Source of the DNA: Bacteroidota bacterium
Lineage (GTDB): Bacteria > Bacteroidota > Bacteroidia > Chitinophagales > Saprospiraceae
Length of the DNA: 48,733 bases
Direction of reading: 5' to 3'
Assembly: GCA_017857395.1 (NCBI GenBank)
Contig: JAFMDF010000032.1
Coordinates: 1 to 48,733 of the forward strand
The notes beneath the pieces were generated by a model. It did not search any database and had not been told where the DNA came from. It saw only the letters and a list, made by a program, of their open reading frames with translations. Positions 1-8,860 of this stretch are shown here, in pieces (positions within the stretch are counted from its first letter, which is position 1; each line of letters begins with the position of its first letter). The position numbers and the translations under genes were made by a program.

Positions 1-412
1 GTAAATGCTTCATATTGGATAAGATTTTAGTTAATGTTATTCAAACTTTACCTTACCCAACAAATTTCTAATTTTTTAAAATAGGCAGAAAGTTAATCCT
101 ATCAATTTATCAAATTATTAGACAAATGAAATTATTTAATGATATTAAGCTCGACTTTAGTTCTTGCAGACTGATTGTTAATGCCGTTTATCATTCGTAA
201 CCGTAATTTACCTGTTGCTTTATAACCATGAAGTGGTTGAACATAAATAGCTTCGAATAACAATTCGGGGGAAATGATGATTATAGGTCGATGTTTTAAA
301 AATTTTCTTAAAATCATCATCCCTCCTGTTTCCAACAAATCTACCTCACCTATTTCCTATTATAAAGCAACAACACCGAAAAAAAACCTACTTTGCGAAA
401 AATTCAACTACT
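1..412. other. Leading intergenic region, no confident gene
   Basis: AT-rich DNA ahead of the antiporter gene. A minus-strand reading frame at 132-320 would start at an ATG pair directly behind a GGAGGG run and encode about 62 residues. I recognise no family in it and it has no partner gene, so it is more likely chance or a remnant. The string cgatgttttaa near 289 recurs near 7518 and 8833, which may mark a small dispersed repeat. No convincing promoter for the downstream gene was found. Confidence 0.4.
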
Positions 413-1696
413 ATGAATCTATTTGTCATTGCCTCGATACTCATTGTCCTATCTGCCTTATTTGGCTATTTCAATGTGAAATTCCTCAAATTGCCCAATA
501 CTATTGGGTTGATGATAGTGGCGATTTTATTTACGATGGGCTTATTCTTAACCAGTTTGGTTAATCCGACTCTATTGAATATGGCAGAGGAATTAATTGG
601 GGAAATAGATTTTAAAACGGTCTTACTCGATGTGATGTTAGGGTTTTTATTGTTTGCAGGCGCTTTGCATACGAATTTCGGACAGCTCAAAGTCCAACGT
701 TGGCCCATCCTTTTGTTTGCCACCGTTGGGGTGTTAACCTCCACCTTTTTAGTTGGCGGAATGAGTTATTATTTATTCAATGCGCTGGGGCATGAGGTGC
801 AATTCATCCATTGTTTGCTTTTTGGGGCATTGATTTCTCCGACAGACCCGATAGCCGTATTAGGCATTATGAAAAAAGCAGGAGTCCCTAAAAAATTAGA
901 AACGAAGATAGTCGGAGAGTCCTTGTTTAACGATGGAGTAGGGGTGGTGATTTTCTTAACTATTTTTACCATTGCAGGAGGCGGAGACCACGGTGATTCT
1001 GAAGGGAGTAGCTTAAACAGTATTTTGACCTTGTTTGGACAAGAGGTATTTGGCGGCATTGCCTTTGGCGGAATCCTAGGATGGATTACTTATAAATTGT
1101 TGAAGTCGATAGATGACTATGAAATAGAAGTGATGATTACTTTGGCTTGTGTTATGGGAGGCTATGTATTTGCGCATTATCTGCATCTTTCCGCACCTCT
1201 TGCGATTGTGGTTGCAGGGCTTATCGTAGGGAATGATACGGTCAGAGGAAACGCTATGTCCAATGTCACGGAGCAATTTGTGGATAAATTTTGGGAATTA
1301 GTGGATATCCTATTGAATGCCTTACTCTTCGTTTTAATAGGGCTAGAACTCTTAGTGCTCACCTTGGATATGAGTTTTATTATAGCAGGAATGATTTCTA
1401 TAGTGCTAGTATTAATTGCTCGGTTTTTATCCCTCCTGATACCGGTGCAACTCTTTTCCAAGCGCCTCGAATTTTTACCTTATACGACGACCATCATGAG
1501 TTGGGGAGGTTTACGTGGCGGTATCTCGATAGCTTTAGCCTTAAGTTTAGGAGAAGAGATGAATAGAGATTTATTGCTAACGGTCACTTATGTGGTCGTT
1601 GTCTTCTCTATTATTGTACAAGGTTTAACCATTGGAAACTTAACAACACGGCTGCTTGGTAAAGAAAATATGCAAGTAGTTGAGGGTGGGCATTAA
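413..1696 (+). CDS. CPA1-family Na+/H+ antiporter (NhaP-type)
   Basis: Integral inner-membrane cation/proton antiporter that would exchange internal Na+ (or K+) for external protons in pH and salt homeostasis. The 427 residues are almost entirely hydrophobic helices, roughly 12-13. Family signatures are SPTDPIAVL at 142-150 and GESLFNDG at 168-175; the adjacent Asn173-Asp174 correspond to the ion-binding ND pair of electroneutral CPA1 exchangers. A late SWGGLRGG motif also fits. There is no long hydrophilic C-terminal tail, so this is the compact bacterial form. It stands alone, and the next gene is separated by a long palindromic element. Exact ion specificity cannot be read from sequence. 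Confidence 0.93.
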   Translation: MNLFVIASILIVLSALFGYFNVKFLKLPNTIGLMIVAILFTMGLFLTSLVNPTLLNMAEELIGEIDFKTVLLDVMLGFLLFAGALHTNFGQLKVQRWPILLFATVGVLTSTFLVGGMSYYLFNALGHEVQFIHCLLFGALISPTDPIAVLGIMKKAGVPKKLETKIVGESLFNDGVGVVIFLTIFTIAGGGDHGDSEGSSLNSILTLFGQEVFGGIAFGGILGWITYKLLKSIDDYEIEVMITLACVMGGYVFAHYLHLSAPLAIVVAGLIVGNDTVRGNAMSNVTEQFVDKFWELVDILLNALLFVLIGLELLVLTLDMSFIIAGMISIVLVLIARFLSLLIPVQLFSKRLEFLPYTTTIMSWGGLRGGISIALALSLGEEMNRDLLLTVTYVVVVFSIIVQGLTIGNLTTRLLGKENMQVVEGGH

Positions 1697-1702
1697 TAGT
1701 CA

Positions 1703-1955
1703 AGCAGACAGAAGTCAGACCGTTTATACTTTAACAGGTTAAGATTTGAACATTTTCAAAAGATTAAGCAGCTCAAGTTATATCCCCAAATGGCTATATT
1801 GTTTTATGGTTATATTGTTGAGTAGGGTTTTATCTCTATTTTAAGCTGCAATTATTAAGCAATGTAACAATTCAACAATATAATAATCTTCAACAGAAAG
1901 TCTATTTTTTACCCTGATGCAGTATATGTAATAAACGGTCTGACTTCTGTCTGCT
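1703..1955. repeat. Palindromic MITE-like element with 24-bp perfect inverted repeats
   Basis: Positions 1703-1726 and 1932-1955 are exact reverse complements (24 of 24). Inside, 1810-1821 and 1872-1883 form a second perfect 12-bp pair, so the whole 253-bp block can fold into a long cruciform. It has no coding capacity and fills nearly the whole gap between the antiporter and the DUF3010 gene. No clear target-site duplication is visible. Part of the arm (ggtctgacttct) recurs at 4812-4823. Confidence 0.8.
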
Positions 1956-1994
1956 ATGATGTTGGCAAATTAAAACTAGATAAAAATAAAAAAA

Positions 1995-2402
1995 ATGGCA
2001 AAAGTATGTGGTATTGAAATAAAAGGAAGTGCAGCAATAATAGTCGTCTTAGAAGGAGATACAAGCAATTTTAAAGTAATTCCAACCGAATTTAAAAAAC
2101 TCAATTTAGCAGATTCGACGAGTCAAGCGGACGTCAAAGTATTTTATGAAACAATTAGTGAATTTTTTAACACCCATCAATTTGATAAAATAGGGATTAA
2201 AGCGAGAGGGACGAAAGGTAAATTTGCGGGCGGTGCGACGACTTTTAAAATAGAAGGCTTGATACAGTTAGCAGCTACGCCTCCGGTCATTTTGATGCAT
2301 GGCGCAACGGTGAAGGCTAGATTGAAAAAAGAAACGGTGGTTTTTGAAGGCGTGCATAGCTATCAGTTAGAGGCTATGCGGTTAGGATATTGTTTGCTTT
2401 AG
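1995..2402 (+). CDS. DUF3010 family protein
   Basis: Small soluble protein of 135 residues matching the DUF3010 family in length and pattern. It opens with VCGIEIKGSAAIIVVL, has a central GIKARGTKGKFAGGATTFK stretch and ends with EAMRLGYCLL. The family has no established biochemical role; the alternating start and glycine-rich centre suggest an RNase H-like or nucleotide-binding fold, but that is inference. The ATG follows an A-rich leader without a clear Shine-Dalgarno site. It stands alone between a palindromic element and a convergent gene. Confidence 0.8.
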   Translation: MAKVCGIEIKGSAAIIVVLEGDTSNFKVIPTEFKKLNLADSTSQADVKVFYETISEFFNTHQFDKIGIKARGTKGKFAGGATTFKIEGLIQLAATPPVILMHGATVKARLKKETVVFEGVHSYQLEAMRLGYCLL

Positions 2403-2436
2403 AGCATATTCAACTTTTTAACAATTTTATTTCCGC

Positions 2437-3414
2437 TTACAATCGACCCGTTGGGTAGATATCATTGAATTCTTTCCCAAAATATTTGCCTGTTCTGATA
2501 AAATATTCAACAGCTATTTTATGATAGGCTTCTGATGCCAAATAGTACCGAGACGTTTCCAAAGTTAATATGCCTCCTGTCGTACTTTGTAAATTTTGAG
2601 TAGCTAAGCAACCATCGATAATCCGAAAATCATAATTGTATCCCTGTGTTGATCCATAGACCGCCCCTTTTTGCAAGTAAGCATTAGGCGACAGATTCAA
2701 CTCATCTTTAATTATATTGCAAACGCCTTCTGCAAAAAACTCTTCAATCATTTCCGCCTCTTCATTGTATTTACATTTTTTATTAGCAAATAGTAACTGC
2801 TTGCGACAAGTATGAATTAGTTCATGGATGATATTCCTTCGGTCAGCAGATAAATGCATCGTATTGGAATGGGGATAATAAATGTCATAACGATCTTCTC
2901 TTACGTTTATGGGCCCTGGTAAAGCAGCTTTTCCATAGTGTTTTTCTATCAGTGGTTTAACTTGCGCAAATAATTTCAAGTCTGCTTTTTTTTCAAAACC
3001 AACCTGCAAATCGTAGACACCCAACTGCTTGATATGGTCTAATGCTATTGGATAATAGGTAGGTGTTCCCATTTTATCCTTTTTAACGGGCCAGCAAACA
3101 AAACGCAGGTTTTTTTCTGTGGTATCCAACTGATGGATAGAAAAAGCAGATAGGATGGTCTTTGTTGGATACTCAGATTTAAAAATAAGTCGTTTATCCT
3201 TACTATCGACTACCCCATAATATACTCGGTCAATATTAGGAGGAGGTAGGATTTTAACTATACAAGCGTAAGGCAAATTATTAAACACCTGTAGAATTTG
3301 AATGGTGTCTTTTGATTTTTTTTGTTTGGATTTTGGAGATGGGGTAGGACTGTCCGCCTTATTTTTAAGAAGTTTGCTTAATAAAGTATCAAAATCGAAA
3401 TTATTTGGATTCAT
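2437..3414 (-). CDS. Putative zinc metallopeptidase-like protein with HExxH motif
   Basis: Protein of 325 residues of no family I recognise. The clearest feature is IIHELIHTCR, with His197, Glu198 and His201 forming an HExxH zinc-binding motif. About 25 residues later EEAEMIEEFFAEG offers several glutamates (224, 225, 229) that could be the third ligand, as in gluzincins. The N-terminal 40 residues are low-complexity and rich in Ser, Pro and Lys, with no signal peptide, so it is probably cytoplasmic. Residues 45-160 look like a separate domain. A -7-like TACCTTTG lies at 3462-3455 on the minus strand upstream. Peptidase activity is inferred from the motif only. Confidence 0.55.
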   Translation of the reverse strand: MNPNNFDFDTLLSKLLKNKADSPTPSPKSKQKKSKDTIQILQVFNNLPYACIVKILPPPNIDRVYYGVVDSKDKRLIFKSEYPTKTILSAFSIHQLDTTEKNLRFVCWPVKKDKMGTPTYYPIALDHIKQLGVYDLQVGFEKKADLKLFAQVKPLIEKHYGKAALPGPINVREDRYDIYYPHSNTMHLSADRRNIIHELIHTCRKQLLFANKKCKYNEEAEMIEEFFAEGVCNIIKDELNLSPNAYLQKGAVYGSTQGYNYDFRIIDGCLATQNLQSTTGGILTLETSRYYLASEAYHKIAVEYFIRTGKYFGKEFNDIYPTGRL

Positions 3415-3495
3415 GCTAGAGCTATTGATAAATATAGTTGTTTCTAATATTTATCAAAGGTAGGCGATTAATGATATTTTATTATATTAAATATG

Positions 3496-4779
3496 CTATT
3501 TCTTACAAAGCGCTTTTGTTATTTTCAAAAACGTTGCTATATCTGCTAAGCTATGACAGTGCATAGGAGAGACTCGGATAGATCCTTTTAATCCAAGTGA
3601 TTCAAGCATTCTTGCGGAATAAGGACTTGAGATAAGCCGTTCATAAGTAATCACTCCTGCTTCCTCATACATTTTTACCGCCTCTTTATATCCTAGATGG
3701 TCAAACCCAATGGGCAGTATAAAATCTTTTTGAGTCAAATCTTTGTGGTCTAGGTATGCATGAACGCCAGCCATCTGCCTAATCCCTTCTATAGTTGACG
3801 TCCCTTCCAACATTGCATGCATAAGTGCTCTTTCATGTAGTTTTATTCTATTCATTCCCTCCACAAAAAGCATTCTGCGATTGGTTGATTTTATATACTG
3901 CTCGCCTATCCAACAAACATATTTAACGACTTCCGTAATCGCTGCAAAATGACCAGGAGCAGGGCTTCCGAGCTGCCAGAAATCCTGTGATTTAGCAATT
4001 AATTTATGGTGCGCTAGTTTGGAAAGCCTTTCGGATACATATCCGATACCGAAACCACGAGGACCAAAAAATTTATAAGGGGCAAAATTTATTCCATCAA
4101 CAGGCACTTTTTGCAGGTCAATAATGCCATGAGGTGCATGCTGAACGGCATCCGCTACTATATAAAGGTCAGGTTTTATTTTTCTAGCTGCTTCTACAAT
4201 TTTTGCTGCATCGAGCAAAGCACCAGAGATATTGGATGCATACATAAAATTCAGTAAACAAGTATCTTCATCAATCAGTTTTATTATTTCAGCCACATCG
4301 ACTCCGCCAGTCAACGGATTTGTTTTAGCTATTCTTAGTTCCTTACCCGTTTTTTCGGCATAAGCCACCATCGCGTCATAAGCAGATGGATGTTCTAGCA
4401 TCGTGGTCACCACATTTCCACCAGGGATGTGCTCCACTACCGCTCTAACCATATCAAACATTACCATAGACGCCGTCAACGAGGTAACGATGCTTCCTCC
4501 TTTACTATTTAGGATGGTTTCGATTGATTGATATCCTTCTTCTTGTATCTCCATCAACCATTTAGCAGTCTTATTACCATGCTCTGGACAATCGGGTAAT
4601 TGATCTAATTTTGTAAAAATATCATTGGCGGCTTTCAATCTAAAAGACCCACCTGAATTATCGAAAAATAATCTTTTTTTATGGCTAATTGGATCTATGT
4701 CCACATGATAAAACTTTTCTTTGATGGCTTTTGTTAGTGCGTCACTAAAAAACTCTCCTTGTGCTGATTTATGCTGCAT
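3496..4779 (-). CDS. Class V aminotransferase (cysteine desulfurase-like, PLP-dependent)
   Basis: PLP enzyme of fold type I, class V. The Schiff-base lysine is Lys236 in NFAPYKFFGPRG. Asp210, Gln213 and His214 in VADAVQHAPHG fit the cofactor ring contacts, and His130 follows the usual position in VVTTMLEHPSA. The 427-residue length is normal for the family. I do not see the mobile cysteine loop expected for a true desulfurase, and no iron-sulfur cluster genes are nearby, so a role as an amino-acid lyase, selenocysteine lyase-like or kynureninase-like enzyme is equally possible. It is followed on the same strand by the DEAD-box helicase gene upstream in coordinate order of transcription, with a short gap, but the two have no obvious link. 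Confidence 0.8.
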   Translation of the reverse strand: MQHKSAQGEFFSDALTKAIKEKFYHVDIDPISHKKRLFFDNSGGSFRLKAANDIFTKLDQLPDCPEHGNKTAKWLMEIQEEGYQSIETILNSKGGSIVTSLTASMVMFDMVRAVVEHIPGGNVVTTMLEHPSAYDAMVAYAEKTGKELRIAKTNPLTGGVDVAEIIKLIDEDTCLLNFMYASNISGALLDAAKIVEAARKIKPDLYIVADAVQHAPHGIIDLQKVPVDGINFAPYKFFGPRGFGIGYVSERLSKLAHHKLIAKSQDFWQLGSPAPGHFAAITEVVKYVCWIGEQYIKSTNRRMLFVEGMNRIKLHERALMHAMLEGTSTIEGIRQMAGVHAYLDHKDLTQKDFILPIGFDHLGYKEAVKMYEEAGVITYERLISSPYSARMLESLGLKGSIRVSPMHCHSLADIATFLKITKALCKK

Positions 4780-4828
4780 GATTATAATTCTTTTATATAC
4801 TTATAGGAAGAGGTCTGACTTCTCAAAA

Positions 4829-5950
4829 TTATACAGTCATTTGCCTAAAGGTAATCCCCAGCATTTTTTGAGCATCCAACACTTTTTGCATTTCCCCAGG
4901 AATAATCAACGCTATGGAATCTCCTTTTTTACCTGCTCTTGCCGTTCTCCCACTTCTATGCGTATAATAATCTAACTGGTCGGGCATTTGATGATGTAAC
5001 ACAAAAGTGAGGTCATTAACATCTATCCCTCTAGCAAAAACATCCGTAGAGATCAAAAACTGAATTCGTTCTTTTGTAAAAGCACGCATCACCTTATCCC
5101 GTTCCTTTTGTTTCATATCCCCTTCTAATGCCCCAACGGCAAAACCTGCTGCTTGCAATTGTTCTGTTAATTTCTGAGTGCCTGCTTTCGTTCTACAAAA
5201 GATAACGCCTCGCTCTTTTTTTCTTTTGTGAAGGATTCTTGTAATTAAACCTACTTTATCCTTAATCTGGGTATTGATAAAATGATGCGAAATATTTTCA
5301 TTGACAACGGAATGCTTGTTGACTTCCACTTTAATCACATCAGGAGACATATAGTCCTGAACAATCTGCTTAATTTCTGACCGCATCGTGGCAGAAAACA
5401 GCCAAGTATTTCGTTCTTTTGAGGTATTGTATTTTAGAATTTTATTTAAATCTTCTTTAAATCCCATACTCAGCATTTCATCCGCTTCATCTAGGATTAG
5501 CGTTTTAACGGGACTAATATTTATGGATCTACGGGCTATTAAATCCAGTAACCGCCCTGGGGTAGCGACCACAATATGTGTCGGTCTCCTTAAACGCCTC
5601 ATTTGTCGCTCTATTTTCTCCCCACCATAAACGCCTTCTACAAAAATCGGCACCTCAATGTATTTGGTGAATTTGAAGAGTTGCTTTTTTATTTGTTGCA
5701 CTAACTCCCGTGTTGGCGCAATGATTAAGCCTTGCACTTCTGGTTTAGTCGCATCAATCGAGTGCAACATCGGTAAGCCAAAAGCCACTGTTTTTCCAGT
5801 TCCTGTTTGCGCTAAGCCAATTAAATCTACCTGCTTCCCTAAAAGCCTTGGTATAACGGCTTCTTGAATCTCTGTCGGCTTTTCAATATTGAGTTCTTTT
5901 AGTGCTTTTATATAAGCCCCACTTATGCCTAATTTAGAAAACGTTTTCAT
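4829..5950 (-). CDS. DEAD-box ATP-dependent RNA helicase, core-only
   Basis: ATP-dependent RNA unwinding enzyme, probably acting in ribosome assembly or RNA turnover. All core motifs are visible: Q motif (residues 4-29), AQTGTGKT (47-54), PTREL (79-83), ATPGRLLDL, DEAD (154-157), SAT (186-188), and HRSGRTARAG (331-340). At 373 residues the protein ends right after the second RecA domain, with no RNA-binding or basic C-terminal tail as in DeaD, DbpA or full RhlE proteins. A TACCTTTG box lies on the minus strand at 5975-5968, shortly upstream of the start, and resembles a Bacteroidota -7 element. It is RhlE-like by overall motif style, but a firm subfamily call needs alignment. Confidence 0.93.
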   Translation of the reverse strand: MKTFSKLGISGAYIKALKELNIEKPTEIQEAVIPRLLGKQVDLIGLAQTGTGKTVAFGLPMLHSIDATKPEVQGLIIAPTRELVQQIKKQLFKFTKYIEVPIFVEGVYGGEKIERQMRRLRRPTHIVVATPGRLLDLIARRSINISPVKTLILDEADEMLSMGFKEDLNKILKYNTSKERNTWLFSATMRSEIKQIVQDYMSPDVIKVEVNKHSVVNENISHHFINTQIKDKVGLITRILHKRKKERGVIFCRTKAGTQKLTEQLQAAGFAVGALEGDMKQKERDKVMRAFTKERIQFLISTDVFARGIDVNDLTFVLHHQMPDQLDYYTHRSGRTARAGKKGDSIALIIPGEMQKVLDAQKMLGITFRQMTV

Positions 5951-6134
5951 AATTCTTTATTTTGGGGCAAAGGTAGTTGGTACTTATGAGAATCGGTGGA
6001 TTTTGACAGATCGAGTTTTAAGATCGATAATTTTTTATGAGAAAACACTAATCAGACTTTTAAGACGGTTGGAAATATCGACCAATTTAAGTAACTTTAT
6101 TATTCAAGCATTGGAACAAATTCACGTATGTTTT

Positions 6135-6165
6135 TTGCCAAATAATGTAATCAGAAATAGATTTG
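6135..6165 (+). promoter_or_regulatory. Candidate Bacteroidota promoter for the EAD11-CARDB gene
   Basis: TTG at 6135-6137 and TAGATTTG at 6158-6165 are spaced by 20 bases, matching the TTG-N-TAnnTTTG promoter form of Bacteroidota. The start codon lies 53 bases downstream. Confidence 0.55.
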
Positions 6166-6217
6166 GGTTTATAGTAAGGCTAATTATTAACCTTAATCAG
6201 TAAAAAACCGATAAAAA

Positions 6218-7453
6218 ATGAAAGACAGTACTTACCTCAAAAAAGCACAAACCTATTTAAGTAAAGTAAAAATTCAAGATTGTATAAACCTTTTAAAAGA
6301 AAAGGTACAAGACAACGACATACTCAATCAAATCCATCAAATTGAGATAAGACATAATAGCTTAAGAAAAAGAATTACGAATGGCATCATCAGCTCAACG
6401 GATGCTCAATTAGAAGAAAATAGAATTAGTAATTCTTTGTTAATGATTATTTCCAATCTAGCCAATCCATCAGTTCCCGACCCTGCTCCACCAAATAAGT
6501 CAGATTATAAATGGTTGATTATTGGGCTATTGAGTGTCTCGCTCTTAGGATTAGGGTATTATGTGATGACAGATAATTCTAAAGAGAAAATTACGACAAA
6601 TACAGAAGAAACAACTGAATCTCAACCCGAAATAACGACTCCACCTGCTGATAGTCCATCAGAGGAAGTTACCGACGAACCAGAAAAAACATCTAAACCA
6701 ATCGCTGAAACACCTCCTCCACCTCCAAAAAAATCGGATTTAAGGATTACTGCCTTCCAAATGGAACCGACTTCCCCAACTCAAAAGGAGAAGATTTATA
6801 TGCAAGCAATTATAAGAAACTCAGGAAATATGGATGCAGGAATATTTAAAGTAAAATGGTGGTCAAGTGTCAATGCACCTAAACCTGCATACGAAATCAC
6901 TATAAATAGTCTAGACGCAGGTAAACAACAGATTCTGAATTTTCAATATAAAGGCTATACTAGTTGGTATGGTAATATTACCTCTAAATTAGAAGTTGAT
7001 AGCGATAATACCATAAGTGAGTCTAATGAAAATAATAATACATTGACAAAATCTTATCCTGTAAAAAAGAAAACTTCGACTAATCCTCCTAGTAATGTTT
7101 CCTCAAAGCCAGATTTAAAAATTACTGCCTTCCAAATGAAACCGACCACCCCGATAAAAGGGGAAAAGATTTATATGCAGGCAATAGTTAAAAATTTAGG
7201 CAATAAAGATGCAGGAACATTTAAAATAAAATGGTGGGCAAGTGTTAATGCAACTAAACCTGCCTTTGAAAAAACTATAAATAGCTTAGGGGCAGGAAAA
7301 CAGCAGGTTTTCAGTTTTCAATATAAAGGCTACCCTAGTTGGTATGGTACAATTACCTCTAAATTAGAAATTGACGGGGATAATAAAATTGTAGAATCCA
7401 ATGAAAATAATAACATATTGAAAAAATCTTATCCCGTTAAGAAGAAGCATTAA
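6218..7453 (+). CDS. EAD11-like domain, one TM helix and two CARDB domains
   Basis: Protein of 411 residues with a modular build. Residues 1-82 match the pattern of effector-associated domain 11: a helical hairpin start, then IRHNSLRKRITNGIISS and a final ENRI..SLL helix. One transmembrane helix spans about 99-117. A Pro/Thr/Glu-rich linker follows (120-171), then two CARDB-type beta domains at 172-282 and 296-406, each beginning DLRITAFQM or DLKITAFQM and ending in ESNENNN. The likely topology is EAD in the cytoplasm and CARDB outside. EADs act as homotypic adaptor domains in bacterial conflict and signalling systems; CARDB domains are extracellular adhesion-like modules. No effector or NTPase partner is next to it, so its partner must lie elsewhere if the role holds. 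It has its own promoter. Confidence 0.75.
   Translation: MKDSTYLKKAQTYLSKVKIQDCINLLKEKVQDNDILNQIHQIEIRHNSLRKRITNGIISSTDAQLEENRISNSLLMIISNLANPSVPDPAPPNKSDYKWLIIGLLSVSLLGLGYYVMTDNSKEKITTNTEETTESQPEITTPPADSPSEEVTDEPEKTSKPIAETPPPPPKKSDLRITAFQMEPTSPTQKEKIYMQAIIRNSGNMDAGIFKVKWWSSVNAPKPAYEITINSLDAGKQQILNFQYKGYTSWYGNITSKLEVDSDNTISESNENNNTLTKSYPVKKKTSTNPPSNVSSKPDLKITAFQMKPTTPIKGEKIYMQAIVKNLGNKDAGTFKIKWWASVNATKPAFEKTINSLGAGKQQVFSFQYKGYPSWYGTITSKLEIDGDNKIVESNENNNILKKSYPVKKKH
6731..7435 (+). repeat. Tandem duplication of a CARDB-encoding segment
   Basis: Two direct copies of about 333 bases, 6731-7063 and 7103-7435, inside the EAD11-CARDB gene. They remain very similar in both DNA and protein, with shared strings such as attactgccttccaaatg. 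The level of identity suggests a recent duplication or ongoing gene conversion. Confidence 0.8.
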
Positions 7454-7688
7454 TCTTGATTTAAACAGTTTGTTTTTATTAGCTTTAAAAATGGGTTGAC
7501 TGGTAAAGATATATTTATCCGATGTTTTAAAACCGTAAGCTCCCGATTTCTATCGTGGATAATCCATCAACATCGTGCAAATAGCTGAATTATAGAACTA
7601 TTTATAAACTTAGGACATCAGAAAACTTTGTTAACCGATTTTCTCAAAAGAATAAATTTGATCTACTGGACTAGCAAGGATGTAATGC

Positions 7689-8612
7689 TTAAAAATCAAC
7701 AGGTCTTACTTTATGAATAACTGCTGTGCTTACCCAATATATATTGGATAGACCAGGTTCTATGTCTCTTTCGCTTCTGCCAAAAAATAAATATTTACCA
7801 TCCGGGGTGATACGAGGGCTTTTTTCATTAAAATTAGAATTTATGGTATTTCCCAGATTAATTGGTTTGCTCCAGCTTCCGTCTTGCCGCTTGAAATAGA
7901 CATAAATATCGTTATCTTTTCTACTTTCATCTTCATTGTTTCGAGCAGTCACCAGTAAATAATCTTGAGCTGGAGCAATGTATGCGTGGTGACCAAATTC
8001 AAGTTCAACTTCCTGTACTTCGGGAAATTCACCATTTTTGTTAGGGGCATAATACGTTTTCATTTTTGACAAATTGAAATAATAAAGGTCTCCGTTTTTC
8101 GATTGATTTGGAAAAAAAACTAGGTCATCATTCAGCCGTGAATCAAGTTGTATGGCATCACTCCAAGAATCGGCTAAACGGTTTGCATACCAAATTTTCT
8201 CATCCACAAAACTAGAGTCCAAAGCTGTGAAATAAATCCTTTTACCATTAGGGCTGACGAATGGATGCATTTCTTCCTTTTTTTTCCCATCGGTAAAATT
8301 TGCTCTTTTAATGGGCGTCCATTCATTACGTTCGAGCTTTGAGAAATAGATAGCTGTTTCTTCGTTTTCATCGTTGGCTGCAAAATATATTTCCTCTAAA
8401 TCAGGAGAAAACGAAACGGTACCTTCAAATCTTCCATTGATTGAAATGACTCCAGGAGCAAAAATTTCTGGGATTAAGCCTGGTATTTTTTGTCCAAAAT
8501 AGGAGCTTTCTAAATTTAGTGAATCACTATCTTTTGAGTGCTGTTTTTTAGTATTGCAGGCATTTAAAATTATTGCGAATACAAGTATTAAAATAAAATA
8601 CGCTTTTTCCAT
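7689..8612 (-). CDS. PD40 (WD40-like, TolB-type) beta-propeller lipoprotein
   Basis: Secreted lipoprotein of 307 residues. A hydrophobic signal ends in the lipobox LNAC with Cys19. The mature part has repeated blades of the PD40 type: [14 protein letters not shown] near 68, [14 protein letters not shown] near 117 and [13 protein letters not shown] near 267. Such proteins form a periplasmic or surface-attached beta-propeller used for protein or ligand binding; the specific partner is unknown. It is a standalone gene on the minus strand, convergent with the EAD11-CARDB gene. The C-terminus (IHKVRPVDF) follows the last blade directly, with no OmpA domain of the kind seen in larger relatives. Confidence 0.8.
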   Translation of the reverse strand: MEKAYFILILVFAIILNACNTKKQHSKDSDSLNLESSYFGQKIPGLIPEIFAPGVISINGRFEGTVSFSPDLEEIYFAANDENEETAIYFSKLERNEWTPIKRANFTDGKKKEEMHPFVSPNGKRIYFTALDSSFVDEKIWYANRLADSWSDAIQLDSRLNDDLVFFPNQSKNGDLYYFNLSKMKTYYAPNKNGEFPEVQEVELEFGHHAYIAPAQDYLLVTARNNEDESRKDNDIYVYFKRQDGSWSKPINLGNTINSNFNEKSPRITPDGKYLFFGRSERDIEPGLSNIYWVSTAVIHKVRPVDF

Positions 8613-8829
8613 TTTTTTAGTTTTTTAAAATAGTTGCCTTTCTATACTACAATAAATAGAAAATTAAGTAAGGGGGTCGTCCTATTCATTTTAACGACTA
8701 GGGTTAGGTTAAGAGAAATGATTGTCCGTTTCCTCAAATTACTAAAATAATTGACATGAAGTAACGGATAAAAAATAAATTGGCCAAATTGTCTTTAATT
8801 CCCCACGGATTTATTATCCCGATGTCTTA

Positions 8830-8856
8830 GGCGCGATGTTTTAAGATAGGAGCGCC
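8830..8856 (-). terminator. Short GC hairpin just after the 8861-9508 gene
   Basis: ggcgc at 8830-8834 pairs with gcgcc at 8852-8856, a few bases past the stop codon of the minus-strand gene. The stem is only 5 bp and the loop is long, so terminator function is uncertain. Confidence 0.3.
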
Positions 8857-8860
8857 AATT

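Noticed and set aside
132-320. Small minus-strand frame with a GGAGGG just before its ATG
   Set aside because: The ribosome-site-like run abuts the start with no spacer, no family is recognised and nothing supports it from context.
3496-4779. Naming the class V aminotransferase sufS or iscS
   Set aside because: No catalytic cysteine loop is recognisable and no Fe-S assembly genes are adjacent.
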